Part shown: positions 1 to 10,569 of the stretch, piece by piece
Position numbering within the stretch: the first letter of the stretch is position 1
Layout of the letters: every line of letters starts with the position of its first letter
Assembly (NCBI RefSeq): GCF_013184985.2
Contig: NZ_CP063418.1
Span: forward strand, 2,418,001-2,482,000
Source: Actinomyces faecalis
GTDB taxonomy: Bacteria > Actinomycetota > Actinomycetes > Actinomycetales > Actinomycetaceae
DNA: 64,000 nucleotides
Reading direction: 5' to 3'
Position numbers and translations under genes: made by a program
The notes under the pieces: generated by a model
Database searches by the model: none
Seen by the model: only the letters and a program-made list of their open reading frames with translations
Told to the model about the DNA's origin: nothing

Positions 1-2452
<2,452 letters not shown>

Positions 2453-2453
<1 letters not shown>

Positions 2454-3718
2454 CAGCGGTCCACCCTGACCTGTGTCCCCTCCCGGACACCGGCACCCGC
2501 GTCTGGCTCCGCGATGGCGCACGTTCCATTCACACAGGCGAGCCGTGTGACGGGGGTCTGCCGCAGTGAGCCGTCGTCACCGACGGCCAGGACGCTGGAG
2601 GTCCCGTCGGCGGCGGTCGCGATGGCACGCTCGGGCAGGATGAGGACGTTCGTGAGAGGCTCGGTGAGGTCGAGGGTGACGAGGACGTCACTGTGGCCTT
2701 CCCAGTCCTGCGGGAGGTCGCCGCTCTGAGGGGTGAGGACGGCGCGCACGCCGACGCCGCCCGAGCTGCCGGCGTCTGCGTCGGCTCCTACCGTGCTCTG
2801 GGAGGCGCTCGCGTCGGGCCCCTGCGTCTGTGGGCTGACGCTCGTGATGGACACGGGCACGCTCGTCGTGCCGAGGGTGGCAGTTGCCGACATCCCGGTG
2901 ACCACTCGTGCCGATACCGGGCCGGTGATACTGGTGGTGAGTGTGAGACCGCCGTCGGAGGTGGTGAGGTACGCGTTGTCCCCGGTCAGAAGGGTGCCAA
3001 CGTTAGGTACGGCAGTGACGGTGACGGGCGTCGTCGGCAGGATGAGGACCTCGCTGAGCGGAAGGAAGACCTCGGTTCGCTGGCTCTGGGAGGCACCGGA
3101 GCCGTCCGTGGCCCCGCGCGCGGGGGCGTCGGAGGGTGTCACCTGCGCGGTGGGCTGGGCGCTCGCGCCGGCGGCGGGCGGGGCGTCGGTCGCGGGACGG
3201 GTGGGGGCGTCCGCACCCACCGCGTGGTAGAGGCCCGTGAGGGCCCGCACGGTGGCGGTGCCGAGCACGCCGTCGGCGACCAGACCGTAGCCGAGGTCGG
3301 TGAGAGCCTGCTGGAGGAGGACGACGTCGTTACCTGTGTCCCCTGGGCCGAGATCCCGGTACAACGGGAACGTTCCGCGCAGGACGATGACGGGGCGGTC
3401 GTTGACCCAGGCGGCGACCTGCCCGCTCGTCAGGCTGCCACCCGCGTCGACGCCGGCACGTGTGAGCACGGCGCGTCCCTCCGGGACGGGCAGGGCAACC
3501 TTCTGGCTCGTGGCCGCGGCAGCGTTGGCCATGAGGGTCGTACGCTCGGTGAGGTCGCCTCTCGCCACCGTGACGAGCACCGGGCCCGGGGTGGGAGCCT
3601 GGGCGGAGGCCTCACGCTGGGCGGGTGACTGGAAGTGGCTGGCCGCCGCCCATGTCCCGGCGACGAGGGCGGCGGCAGTCAGCACGGCGACGAGGATGAC
3701 GAGGAGACGGTGCCTCAC
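2453..3718 (-). CDS. Membrane-anchored adaptor with peptidoglycan-binding domain
   Basis: This 421-residue protein resembles the HlyD/RND-type periplasmic adaptors of Gram-positive MacB systems. A single N-terminal membrane helix (LLVILVAVLTAAALVAG) is followed by an extracytoplasmic region. A PG_binding_1-like domain is visible around GPGDTGNDVVLLQQALTDLG and ADGVLGTATVRAL. Low-complexity Ala/Pro/Thr linkers and beta-rich adaptor segments follow. The GTG at 3718 is chosen because it overlaps the stop of the lipoprotein gene (GTGA) and gives a normal membrane-anchor N-terminus; the upstream in-frame extension is Arg/Pro-rich shadow sequence. The gene ends on the ATGA overlap with the ABC transporter. 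It probably couples the transporter to the cell wall. Confidence 0.85.
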
Positions 3719-4689
3719 GCCCCGCCCCTCGCGATGATCTGCTCGGCGGTGGCACGCTGCTGCTCGAGCTGGAGACGGACCGGTTCGAGGTCGGCGACGT
3801 GCTGCGCAACGAAGTCCTGCCTGAGGTTCCACTCGGCCTCGTAGAGCTGGTCGAACCATCCGGAGGAGCGCCGGCAGGCGGCGTCGGCGGTGGCGACGCG
3901 AAGCTCGTCCGCCGTCGGCGCCCCCGTCGTCTGCCAGCCCCAGGCCGCCACGAGGGACTCAGGCGGCTGGGCTCCGGGCAGCCAGGGCCGATCAGGCAGG
4001 TCGACGATGCCGAGGGGAGTCATGCACGCGCGCCAGCTCTCCGCGGCCGTGACGAGCTGAGGGGACGAGAAGTCTACCGCGAGCCGATTGAGCCCACTGT
4101 GAATACCGCCCTCACCCGCCTCCTGCGGAACAGACGTAGGCAATGGGGAGCCGCCGTTGAGGGCGGTGTCCGCCTCCGTACTGCACTCGTTGAAGTCCGT
4201 CCAGAACTCGTCGCTCTCATTTCCGTAGAGACTTCCTCCGGCTGCCGCGATCTTGTCCTCGAGAAGGTCCCGCGGGTCAGGGGCGAGCCGGTAGCCGTAC
4301 GTGGCGGCGACCGTCTCGTTGAACACGGCGGAATAGCCGTCGGCAGCCTGTGTCTGGGGCGCGGGGGCCGAGGCATCGTGGCGCACCTGGAATGACTCGT
4401 GCCCCCGCTCGTGCATGCAGTTCGCCTGGACGACGTCGAAGGCCTGAGCGACGACGGCGAAACTCGTCACATAGGGGTCAGTCGGCAGCGTCCACCGGGT
4501 CTGATCCTGAGGCACGTGGACCGGCTGCACGTCGCTGGAGCTACCCGCTGACGTGTCTGCACCCTGCGACGACGTCTCCCCCGGCGAGCCCGAGCAGGCC
4601 CCCAGGGCTAAGGCCGCCACGGTCATGACACCGAGCACTCGCGCGCTTGACCTCCACGTGCGCGAGCCCGCACCGTCCACGCCGCTCAT
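3715..4689 (-). CDS. Putative lipoprotein of the exporter operon
   Basis: This 324-residue protein has a lipoprotein signal peptide with a clear lipobox ALGACSG at about residues 28-34, followed by a Ser/Gly/Asp-rich tether. The mature part is hydrophilic, contains several Cys residues and no domain I recognise, and ends in a helical Glu/Arg/Gln-rich stretch. Its stop overlaps the GTG start of the adaptor gene, so it is co-translated with the adaptor and the MacB-type transporter. Similar Cys-containing lipoproteins are often seen next to such exporters in Actinobacteria, but their role is unproven. A substrate-capture or chaperone role at the membrane surface is inference only. Confidence 0.8.
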   Translation of the reverse strand: MSGVDGAGSRTWRSSARVLGVMTVAALALGACSGSPGETSSQGADTSAGSSSDVQPVHVPQDQTRWTLPTDPYVTSFAVVAQAFDVVQANCMHERGHESFQVRHDASAPAPQTQAADGYSAVFNETVAATYGYRLAPDPRDLLEDKIAAAGGSLYGNESDEFWTDFNECSTEADTALNGGSPLPTSVPQEAGEGGIHSGLNRLAVDFSSPQLVTAAESWRACMTPLGIVDLPDRPWLPGAQPPESLVAAWGWQTTGAPTADELRVATADAACRRSSGWFDQLYEAEWNLRQDFVAQHVADLEPVRLQLEQQRATAEQIIARGGA

Positions 4690-4728
4690 CTACGCCGCCT
4701 CCATACAGTCACCAGGTCCCGGCCCGCC

Positions 4729-5013
4729 TCAGTTCCACCGGCCGATGGACCCGTTGGACGCGCGCCAGCGCATGGCACTCCCTGTGTTGGGGCTATAGAC
4801 GCCATCTGCAGTGAGTCCGTATCGGTTCTGAATGTTGAGAACGGCCCTCCGCGTACCAGAGCCGTAGTAGCCATCGACATCGATGTACTGCCCCTCAGCG
4901 GGCGGAGCGGTACTGATACTCACGATACCGGGGAGAATCACCATCGCCAGCAGGCGGACGCTACCTTGAGTGAGATTCTCATGTCGTGATTCCTTGAGGG
5001 ATGGGGTCCGCAC
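4729..5013 (-). CDS. Small secreted peptidoglycan-binding-like protein, start unresolved
   Basis: The C-terminal 55 residues form a compact PG_binding_1-like repeat: DVDGYYGSGTRRAVLNIQ, then YGLTADGVYSPNTG. A hydrophobic segment (LLAMVILPGIVSI) precedes it and looks like a signal-peptide core. No in-frame start has a good ribosome site; candidates are the GTG at 5013, an ATG at 4944 and a TTG at 5058. An ATG at 4982 has an AAGGA site 8 bases upstream and begins MRISLKVAS, a good signal-peptide start, but it is in another frame and stops after 14 codons. A single-base frameshift in the signal region is therefore possible. The stop lies 39 bases before the lipoprotein gene, so this is probably the first gene of the exporter operon. 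Confidence 0.6.
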   Translation of the reverse strand: MRTPSLKESRHENLTQGSVRLLAMVILPGIVSISTAPPAEGQYIDVDGYYGSGTRRAVLNIQNRYGLTADGVYSPNTGSAMRWRASNGSIGRWN

Positions 5014-5023
5014 CGTTGCGGAC
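5006..5023. promoter_or_regulatory. Inverted repeat before the exporter operon
   Basis: The perfect 7-bp arms gtccgca and tgcggac are separated by 4 bases. They lie just upstream of the likely start region of the small peptidoglycan-binding gene, where an operator or a leader hairpin would be expected. No known motif was matched. Confidence 0.35.
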
Positions 5024-5045
5024 AGGCTGAGTTTACGGCGAGCAA

Positions 5046-5086
5046 GAAGGCCCGGCAACCGGAACCGCTACCGCTCCCGGGCCTTC
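5046..5086. other. Hairpin with 10-bp perfect arms
   Basis: The arms gaaggcccgg (5046-5055) and ccgggccttc (5077-5086) are perfect inverted repeats with a 21-base loop. On the minus strand the structure lies upstream of the exporter operon and far downstream of fba, so it may be part of a leader. No function is assigned. Confidence 0.4.
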
Positions 5087-5237
5087 GCGCAGTCCCCCTC
5101 TGACCGCATTCACAACCTCCCGAGGAAACAAGCGACCGCCGGCGGGCCGCCGGCAGACGGTCGTCTGGAAGGGGAGCGCACAGACGGGCAAGCGAGGCGG
5201 CGTCAGGCCAGGCGGGGCCGGCCCCCGCGCTCGATCA

Positions 5238-5305
5238 CCCAAGGTTGCACTCATCTCACAAGGATGCACAGCGGAAACCTTGGGAGATCGGTGCAGCCTT
5301 GTGAG
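5238..5305. repeat. Irregular intergenic palindrome with interleaved arms
   Basis: Two inverted repeats interlock. Cccaaggtt (5238-5246) pairs with aaccttggg (5276-5284). A 15-bp arm at 5255-5269 pairs with 5291-5305 with one mismatch. The left side also contains two near-direct copies of AAGGNTGCAC, 19 bases apart. The A-B-A'-B' order allows alternative hairpins or a pseudoknot. It resembles the other intergenic palindromes of this window but is less regular. It lies in a stretch of about 450 bases without a gene, downstream of fba. Confidence 0.6.
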
Positions 5306-5507
5306 CACACGGGGTGGGTGGGCGTGCGCTCGGAAGTGGAGGTGCGCCTGGGGTGGATCGGTGTGGACCACCGTCCGCAGCCATCCTCCGCAGCCACCGT
5401 CCGGCAGCACAGCCACCGGCAGACCACGCCGCCCGGCGTCTCGCGGGAGACGCCGGGCGGCGGTCAGGAGGCTGTCCACGCCGTCGGGGCGACGACGCGG
5501 AACCGAC

Positions 5508-6563
5508 TCAGTGCTGCTTGGAAGCGGAGCCGACCGAGCCGAGGCGCTCGCAGGCCTCGACCACACGGGCGGCCATGCCCTTCTCAGCGGCCTTGCCCCA
5601 CGCGCGCGGGTCGTAGGCCTTCTTGTTGCCGACCTCGTCGTCAACCTTGAGCACGCCGTCGTAGTTCTTGAACATGTGGTCGACAACCGGACGCGTGAAG
5701 GCGTACTGGGTGTCGGTGTCCACGTTCATCTTGATGACACCGTTGCGCACGGCAGTGGCGATCTCCTCGGCGGTGGAGCCGGAGCCACCGTGCATGACCA
5801 GGTCGAAGGGAGACTTCTTGTCCCCGACCTTGGTCTGCAGGCGGTCACCCAGACGACGGGCGACCTCGTCCTGGATCTCGCCCAGGAGCTCCGGACGCAG
5901 CTTGACGTGGCCGGGCTTGTAGGCGCCGTGGACGTTGCCGAAGGTCAGAGCGGTGGTGTAACGGCCGTTCTCACCCAGGCCGAGGGCCTCGACGGCGGCC
6001 CAGGCGTCGTCAGCGGTGGTGTAGAGGTTGGCGTTCTCCGCCCCCTTGATGCCGTCTTCCTCGCCGCCAACAGCACCGATCTCGATCTCGAGGATGGTGC
6101 TCGCCTGCTTGGACAGGGCCAGCAGCTCCTTGGCGATGGCGATGTTGTCCTCGAGGGTCTCGGCGGAGCCGTCCCACATGTGGGACTGGAAGGCGGTGGG
6201 CTCACCGCGCTTGGCCTGCTCGACCTCGATCTCCAGCAGCGGGCGCAGCCACGGGTCGATCATGCCCTTGGGGCAGTGGTCGGTGTGCAGGGCAAAGGTG
6301 ATCGGGTAAAGGCCCTCGATGGCGTAGGCGTAGGCGGACATGGCCAGGGATCCCTTGACCTTGTCGGCACGGGAGGAGCCGGACCAGTAGGCGGCACCGC
6401 CGTTGGAGACCTGGACGATGCCGTCAGACTCAGCCTCGGCGAAGCCCTGAAGGGCGGCGGAAAGAGTCTGCGACGAGGTGACGTTGATCGCGGGGATGGC
6501 GTAGCCGCCAGCCTTCGCGCGGTCGAGCATGTCGGCGTAGGACTCCGGGGTTGCAATGGCCAC
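5508..6563 (-). CDS. fba: Class II fructose-bisphosphate aldolase
   Basis: This zinc-dependent aldolase cleaves fructose-1,6-bisphosphate to dihydroxyacetone phosphate and glyceraldehyde-3-phosphate in glycolysis and runs in reverse in gluconeogenesis. At 351 residues it has the length of the FbaA/class IIA type. Visible motifs are ALHTDHCPK (catalytic Asp and zinc His), EIEIGAVGGEED, the phosphate-binding MHGGSGS, and NVDTDTQ. The GTG at 6563 is supported by an AGGAGG ribosome site 6 bases upstream. The gene stands alone on the minus strand, with a perfect 29-bp-arm palindrome upstream separating it from the TrmH-type gene. Confidence 0.97.
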   Translation of the reverse strand: MAIATPESYADMLDRAKAGGYAIPAINVTSSQTLSAALQGFAEAESDGIVQVSNGGAAYWSGSSRADKVKGSLAMSAYAYAIEGLYPITFALHTDHCPKGMIDPWLRPLLEIEVEQAKRGEPTAFQSHMWDGSAETLEDNIAIAKELLALSKQASTILEIEIGAVGGEEDGIKGAENANLYTTADDAWAAVEALGLGENGRYTTALTFGNVHGAYKPGHVKLRPELLGEIQDEVARRLGDRLQTKVGDKKSPFDLVMHGGSGSTAEEIATAVRNGVIKMNVDTDTQYAFTRPVVDHMFKNYDGVLKVDDEVGNKKAYDPRAWGKAAEKGMAARVVEACERLGSVGSASKQH

Positions 6564-6710
6564 TGGATGCCTCCTGAGTATTCAAAGTGCAGTGGTGCAG
6601 TACTGATTGTCCCACGGATGGCGGCCGGCGGAAACCGGCTGAACGTCCCGGACACCCCGGAGGCCCACGACACTCCGTTCCTCACCCGGGCGTCGCAGGT
6701 GCTCTCATCG

Positions 6711-6781
6711 TCGCTTTCCACTGTGAACAGTCGATCCCCACGCGGGCGGCGCGGGGATCGACTGTTCACAGTGGAAAGCGA
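6711..6781. repeat. Class B 71-bp intergenic palindrome (perfect 29-bp arms)
   Basis: The arms 6711-6739 and 6753-6781 are perfect reverse complements with a 13-base spacer. The left arm carries 8-bp cores TCGCTTTC (6711) and TCGATCCC (6731), exactly 20 bp apart, and the right arm mirrors them. The same 71-bp geometry recurs at 18905 and 25372. It sits between the TrmH-type gene and fba, both on the minus strand. Confidence 0.9.
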
Positions 6782-6817
6782 TGCAATGCCGTCGTCGCCC
6801 GGTGCGGGGACACAGCC

Positions 6818-7573
6818 TCAGTCCGGCGCAGGGCCGGCGTGCTGGAGCACCCAGCTGTGCATGGCGATCGCCGCGGCTGCCGCCACGTTGATCGAGCGGG
6901 TCGAGCCGTACTGCCCGATCCGCAGCAGACGGGTACAGCCGGCACGCAGCTCCTCACTGATCCCCTCTCCCTCTGAGCCGAAGACCAGCAGACAGCGCTC
7001 CGGCAGCCCGACGCGCTCGATCTGGACCGAGCCCGGTCCGTTGTCGATCGCGATCGGCTCGTAACCGGTCTGCGCGGCCCACTCCAGCAGGCCACCGGGC
7101 TCAGGGTGGTGACGCACGTCGAGGTAGCGGTTAGTGACCATCGCCCCGCGCTTGTTCCACCGGCGTCGGCCCACCACGTGCACGGCGCCGACGTTGAAGG
7201 CGTTGGCAGTGCGCACGATCGAGCCGATGTTGAGGTCCTGCGTGACGTTCTCGATCGCCACGTGCAGCGGATGCGCCCGAGCGGCCAGGTCCGCACGAAC
7301 CGCCTCGACGCTCCAGTACCGGTAGCGGTCAACGACGTTGCGCCGGTCCCCCTCACGCAGCAGGTCCCGGTCATAGCGTGGGTCCGTCGGCCACGCCGCC
7401 TCTCCCCCGGGCCACGGGCCGACGCCGACCTCCCGCACGTCCGCCGGGCGGTCCTGCTCGGGTGGGAGGGCCGCCCAGTAGCCGGCGTTGTCACGCCCTG
7501 CGGACCAGCCGCGACGCTGCGCCTCATCAGGCAGGTCCGAAGCCCGACCACCCAGCCTGTCCTGACCGTTCAC
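6818..7573 (-). CDS. TrmH/SpoU-family RNA 2'-O-methyltransferase
   Basis: This SPOUT-class enzyme transfers a methyl group from S-adenosylmethionine to a ribose 2'-hydroxyl in tRNA or rRNA. The three SpoU motifs are present in order in the C-terminal half: NIGSIVRTANAF, LVFGSEGEGIS, and GQYGSTRSINVAAAAAI. The N-terminal part (about 90 residues) is specific to the actinobacterial members and holds no domain I recognise. The GTG at 7573 is chosen because it overlaps the upstream stop as GTGA, giving 251 residues; the longer frame is Ala/Pro-rich shadow. It is translationally coupled to the LemA-like gene. The RNA target cannot be read from sequence. Confidence 0.9.
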   Translation of the reverse strand: MNGQDRLGGRASDLPDEAQRRGWSAGRDNAGYWAALPPEQDRPADVREVGVGPWPGGEAAWPTDPRYDRDLLREGDRRNVVDRYRYWSVEAVRADLAARAHPLHVAIENVTQDLNIGSIVRTANAFNVGAVHVVGRRRWNKRGAMVTNRYLDVRHHPEPGGLLEWAAQTGYEPIAIDNGPGSVQIERVGLPERCLLVFGSEGEGISEELRAGCTRLLRIGQYGSTRSINVAAAAAIAMHSWVLQHAGPAPD

Positions 7574-8247
7574 AGGACGTCGACCGTGTGCAGCACGCCA
7601 GGGTGCTCCGGCGTGAAGCCCTGGGCCGGTTGGCGCCCCAGACGGCGGTTCCACAGGATGTTGAAGGGGCTGGCCACCAGCCGGTTGTACCCCAGCACGA
7701 GCTCGCTGTAACGGCGTCCCACGGTCTCCACCTCCTCCCAGGCTGCCGCGTACTCGGCCACCGCACCGGCGAGGGGATCGGAGTCAGGCACGGCAGCGGC
7801 GTCGCCTGCCCCGCTCGGGGCCGCCATGACGGCGCCCATGGCCTCGTGAAGGCTCTCCTCCCGCCGCGCACGCTGCGTGGGAGTGCCGGTCATGGTGGCG
7901 AAGGCGACGGCGGACTCGGCACGCTCGCGGGCGCCGTCGGTCAGCAGGCCGCGCGCGTCTGCCTGACGCACCAGGTCCTCGGCAGCACGGTGGTGGCGGA
8001 TAAGGACCGCCTCCAGGCCGCGCCAGAACTGGTCGATCGTCTCCCCGGCAGCGTACAGCCTGCGGCCGTGCCGCCACACGAGCCCCAGGCACCCGACGGT
8101 GAGCAGGAGCAGCACACAGACCACGAGTCCAGCAACCGCCTGGCCGGACCAGCTCTCAGCGGGCGCAGGCTGTGGCCCGGACGCGGCAACCGGCTGCCAG
8201 GCTGCGGTCAGCCCCGCCCTCAGGCTCGACACGATCAGCACGGCCAC
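7570..8247 (-). CDS. LemA-like membrane protein
   Basis: This 225-residue protein has one strong N-terminal membrane helix (AVAGLVVCVLLLLTVGCLGL). A mostly helical cytoplasmic or external domain follows. Its end, NRLVASPFNILWNRRLGR then PAQGFTPE, resembles the LemA C-terminal motif (YN..I..FP..L.A...GF.P...F). LemA proteins are membrane proteins of unclear role. The stop overlaps the start of the TrmH-type gene, and pyrE lies 17 bases upstream, so pyrE, this gene and the methylase probably form an operon. The resemblance is confined to the C-terminal region, so family membership is likely but not certain. Confidence 0.65.
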   Translation of the reverse strand: MAVLIVSSLRAGLTAAWQPVAASGPQPAPAESWSGQAVAGLVVCVLLLLTVGCLGLVWRHGRRLYAAGETIDQFWRGLEAVLIRHHRAAEDLVRQADARGLLTDGARERAESAVAFATMTGTPTQRARREESLHEAMGAVMAAPSGAGDAAAVPDSDPLAGAVAEYAAAWEEVETVGRRYSELVLGYNRLVASPFNILWNRRLGRQPAQGFTPEHPGVLHTVDVL

Positions 8248-8264
8248 GCCCCAGGTACCGGACC

Positions 8265-8864
8265 TCAGCGCAGGCCTAGGTCATCCAGGTCGAGCGCGGC
8301 GTAGTAGGGCAGGCCGGCGGCCTCGACGCGCTCACGGGCGCCTGTGTCACGGTCGACGATGACGGCGACCGCGCGCACGTTGGCGCCTGCCTCACGCAGG
8401 GCCTCGACCGCTTCCAGCGGGGACCCACCGGTGGTAGAGGTGTCCTCCAGGACGACGACGTCTCGTCCGGCCACGTCCGGTCCCTCGATACGACGCTTCA
8501 TGCCGTGGTCCTTGGCAGCCTTGCGGACCACGAAGGCGTCCAGGTCGAGCCCGCGCGAGGCTGCGGCGTGGAGCATCGCGGTCGCCACAGGGTCGGCCCC
8601 CATGGTCAGGCCACCGACCGCCGCGATCTCGTCAGTACCTAGGCCGGCCTCCTCGAGCATGTCGAGCATGACGTGGCCGATGAGCGGGGCCGCCTCATGG
8701 TGGAGGGTGGCGCGGCGCATGTCCACGTAGAAGTCGGACTCCAGTCCGGACGCGAGGGTGACTTTGCCTCGCACCACGGCGAGGTCGTTGACGAGCTGGG
8801 CCAGGCGGGCACGGTGGGAGTCGTTGGCGATCACGTTCCTAAGGGTAGGCGACGACGGCGCCAA
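8265..8864 (-). CDS. pyrE: Orotate phosphoribosyltransferase
   Basis: PyrE joins orotate to PRPP to give OMP in pyrimidine synthesis. The PRPP-binding motif VVVLEDTSTTGGSP lies at about residues 135-148. The N-terminal region has the expected GLESDFYVDMRRATLH segment with the substrate-loop Lys region KAAKDHG. At 199 residues it matches the actinobacterial length. The TTG at 8864 is preferred because AGGAGG lies a few bases upstream; a GTG at 8834 (VIANDSHR) is an alternative with a ribosome site too close. A palindrome with 29-bp arms lies immediately upstream. Confidence 0.95.
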   Translation of the reverse strand: MAPSSPTLRNVIANDSHRARLAQLVNDLAVVRGKVTLASGLESDFYVDMRRATLHHEAAPLIGHVMLDMLEEAGLGTDEIAAVGGLTMGADPVATAMLHAAASRGLDLDAFVVRKAAKDHGMKRRIEGPDVAGRDVVVLEDTSTTGGSPLEAVEALREAGANVRAVAVIVDRDTGARERVEAAGLPYYAALDLDDLGLR

Positions 8865-8881
8865 GCCCCCTCCTCCTGAGG

Positions 8882-8948
8882 TGAGATCGCGCCTTCAGTG
8901 TGGGAACGAGTCTGTCGCGCTCGTTCCCACACTGAAGACGCGATCTCA
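8882..8948. repeat. Single-copy intergenic palindrome with 29-bp arms
   Basis: The arms 8882-8910 and 8920-8948 are reverse complements with one mismatch and a 9-base loop. It has the arm length of the class B element at 6711 but a different sequence, and no 20-bp core repetition is clear. It lies between tpx and pyrE, both on the minus strand. Confidence 0.85.
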
Positions 8949-8954
8949 GCAGGG

Positions 8955-9452
8955 TCAGGCGAGAGCGGCGATCGCAGCCTCGTAGTCAGGCTCCTGGCCG
9001 ATCTCGGGAACCTGCTCGGTGTAGGTGACCTTGCCGTCCGCGTCGATGACGACGACGGCCCGCGAGTACAGCCCGGCAAGCGGGCCGTCAGCCATGGTCA
9101 GGCCGTAGTCCGCCCCGAAGGTGGACCGGAATCCGGAGGCGGTGACGACGCCGTCGAGCCCCTCGGCGCCGCAGAAGCGAGCCTGGGCGAAGGGCAGGTC
9201 CATGGACACGCACACCACGGTGGTGTTGTCCAGCTCGGCCGCACGCTTGTTGAATTCACGCACGGACTGGGCGCACACGCCCGTGTCGACGGAGGGGAAG
9301 ACGGACAGGACGACGCGGCGGCCGGCCAGCTGCTCGCTGGTGACCGACGCGAGGTCCGCGCCGACGAGGTCGAAGGCCGGGGCGGCCGAGCCGATGGCGG
9401 GCAGCTCGCCCACGGTGGAGACGGGGTCGTTGTGCAGCGTGATTGAAGCCAT
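8955..9452 (-). CDS. tpx: Thiol peroxidase (Tpx-type peroxiredoxin)
   Basis: This atypical 2-Cys peroxiredoxin reduces hydrogen peroxide and alkyl hydroperoxides with electrons from thioredoxin. The peroxidatic Cys sits in FPSVDTGVCAQSVREF, and the resolving Cys in RFCGAEG, the normal Tpx pair. At 165 residues the length is usual. The start at 9452 gives MASITLHNDPV, the typical opening; seven further in-frame codons upstream are not needed. Palindromes lie on both sides (8882-8948 and 9553-9626), isolating it as a single transcription unit. Confidence 0.95.
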   Translation of the reverse strand: MASITLHNDPVSTVGELPAIGSAAPAFDLVGADLASVTSEQLAGRRVVLSVFPSVDTGVCAQSVREFNKRAAELDNTTVVCVSMDLPFAQARFCGAEGLDGVVTASGFRSTFGADYGLTMADGPLAGLYSRAVVVIDADGKVTYTEQVPEIGQEPDYEAAIAALA

Positions 9453-9552
9453 GCACCCAATCATCTCATTCAATGAGTTGCAGCACCAGGGATCACAGTA
9501 ACTTCTCGGTTCCGTCTGCCGAGACGGGGGGGCGCATCAACGCCCCTCCCCG

Positions 9553-9626
9553 CGGACAACCTTTTCGTAAGCTGGACAACCAAGAACCAGGGTTTTGCGT
9601 TGTCCAGCTTACGAAAAGGTTGTCCG
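9553..9626. repeat. Class A 72-bp intergenic palindrome (perfect arms)
   Basis: The arms 9553-9580 and 9599-9626 are perfect 28-bp reverse complements with an 18-base centre. GGACAAC occurs at 9554 and 9574, exactly 20 bp apart, and GTTGTCC mirrors it at 9599 and 9619. The centre can also partly pair. The same geometry recurs at 12366 and 57489. It lies between the serine hydrolase gene and tpx, both on the minus strand. Confidence 0.92.
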
Positions 9627-9669
9627 TCTTGGAGAAGAGGTGTTAGCTGCAGCGACGCCCGCACCCGGC

Positions 9670-10554
9670 TTAGAAGGCGAGCAGCTGGTCGTTCAGCGCC
9701 GGCCACGCCTCCACGTGCATCCGCCCGAAGGGCCGGGCTCCCAGGAACACGGCCTGTCGTCCGGCCACCGGGTCCACCCAGACGAAGGAACCAGCCTGGC
9801 CGAAGTGGCCGAAGGTCTGCGGGCTGTTGCCCGATCCCGTCCAGTGCGGCTGCTTGGTCCCACGAATCTCCAGACCCAGCCCGAAGTCGTTGGGAGACTG
9901 CCGCCCGTACCCCGGCAGCACGCCGTCGAGCCCGGGGAAGACGACGGAGCAGGCCTCCTGGGCCAGCGACGGTGACACGAGCGTGGGCGCAGCCAGCTCG
10001 CGGGCGAAGAGTGACAGGTCCTCGGCGCTGCCCTGGCCGGAGTAGGCCGGCGAGCCAGGCACGCTCACGCTCGCCATCCCCAGCGGCTCCAGAACCGTGG
10101 TCTCCACCCACTCCTCCAACGGCGTGCCAGTAGCCTCGACCAGACGCCGCCCCAGGATCTCGATACCGCGGTTGGAGTAGACGCGTCGGCGCGCCGGCGG
10201 GGCCAGCACGGCGTCGGAGTCAAAGGCGATGCCCGAGGAGTGGGACAGCAGGTGACGGACGGTCGCACCGGGCAGCGCAACCTGGTGGCTGCTTCCCCCA
10301 CCGGCACCAGACCCGTCGTCGCGTCCCGCGCCTGGCGTGGCGGGGTCGTCCAGGCTCAGCAGCCCTCGCTCGACGGCGACCAGCGCGCTCCAGGCGACGA
10401 TCGGCTTGGTGACGGAGGCGAAGGGGAAGACCTCGTCGGTCTCGCCCGCCTGGGCCAGCACCTGTCCGCCACCGGTCAGCACCAGGCCCACCGGGAAGCT
10501 GAAGGCCTCCAGCGCAGGCAGGACCCGGCCGTCGTGCGTAGCAGAGTCAGTCAC
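9670..10554 (-). CDS. Beta-lactamase-fold serine hydrolase
   Basis: This 294-residue protein belongs to the class C beta-lactamase/penicillin-binding-like serine hydrolases. It has the SxxK tetrad in FASVTKPI (about residue 46), the YxN motif in VYSNRG, and HFG in FGHFGQAGS in place of KTG. There is no signal peptide, so it is probably cytosolic, acting as an esterase or peptidase rather than a resistance enzyme. A Gly/Asp-rich insertion (GAGRDDGSGAGGGSS) follows the SxxK helix. The GTG at 10554 has GGAGGTGA just upstream. It lies 15 bases after the nitroreductase gene, so the two are probably co-transcribed. Confidence 0.88.
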   Translation of the reverse strand: MTDSATHDGRVLPALEAFSFPVGLVLTGGGQVLAQAGETDEVFPFASVTKPIVAWSALVAVERGLLSLDDPATPGAGRDDGSGAGGGSSHQVALPGATVRHLLSHSSGIAFDSDAVLAPPARRRVYSNRGIEILGRRLVEATGTPLEEWVETTVLEPLGMASVSVPGSPAYSGQGSAEDLSLFARELAAPTLVSPSLAQEACSVVFPGLDGVLPGYGRQSPNDFGLGLEIRGTKQPHWTGSGNSPQTFGHFGQAGSFVWVDPVAGRQAVFLGARPFGRMHVEAWPALNDQLLAF

Positions 10555-10569
10555 GCGGTCACCTCCGGC

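Noticed and set aside
5280..7064. A 594-codon plus-strand frame opposite fba and beyond
   Set aside because: It is antisense to fba and passes through a perfect 29-bp-arm palindrome; no protein-like motif is present.
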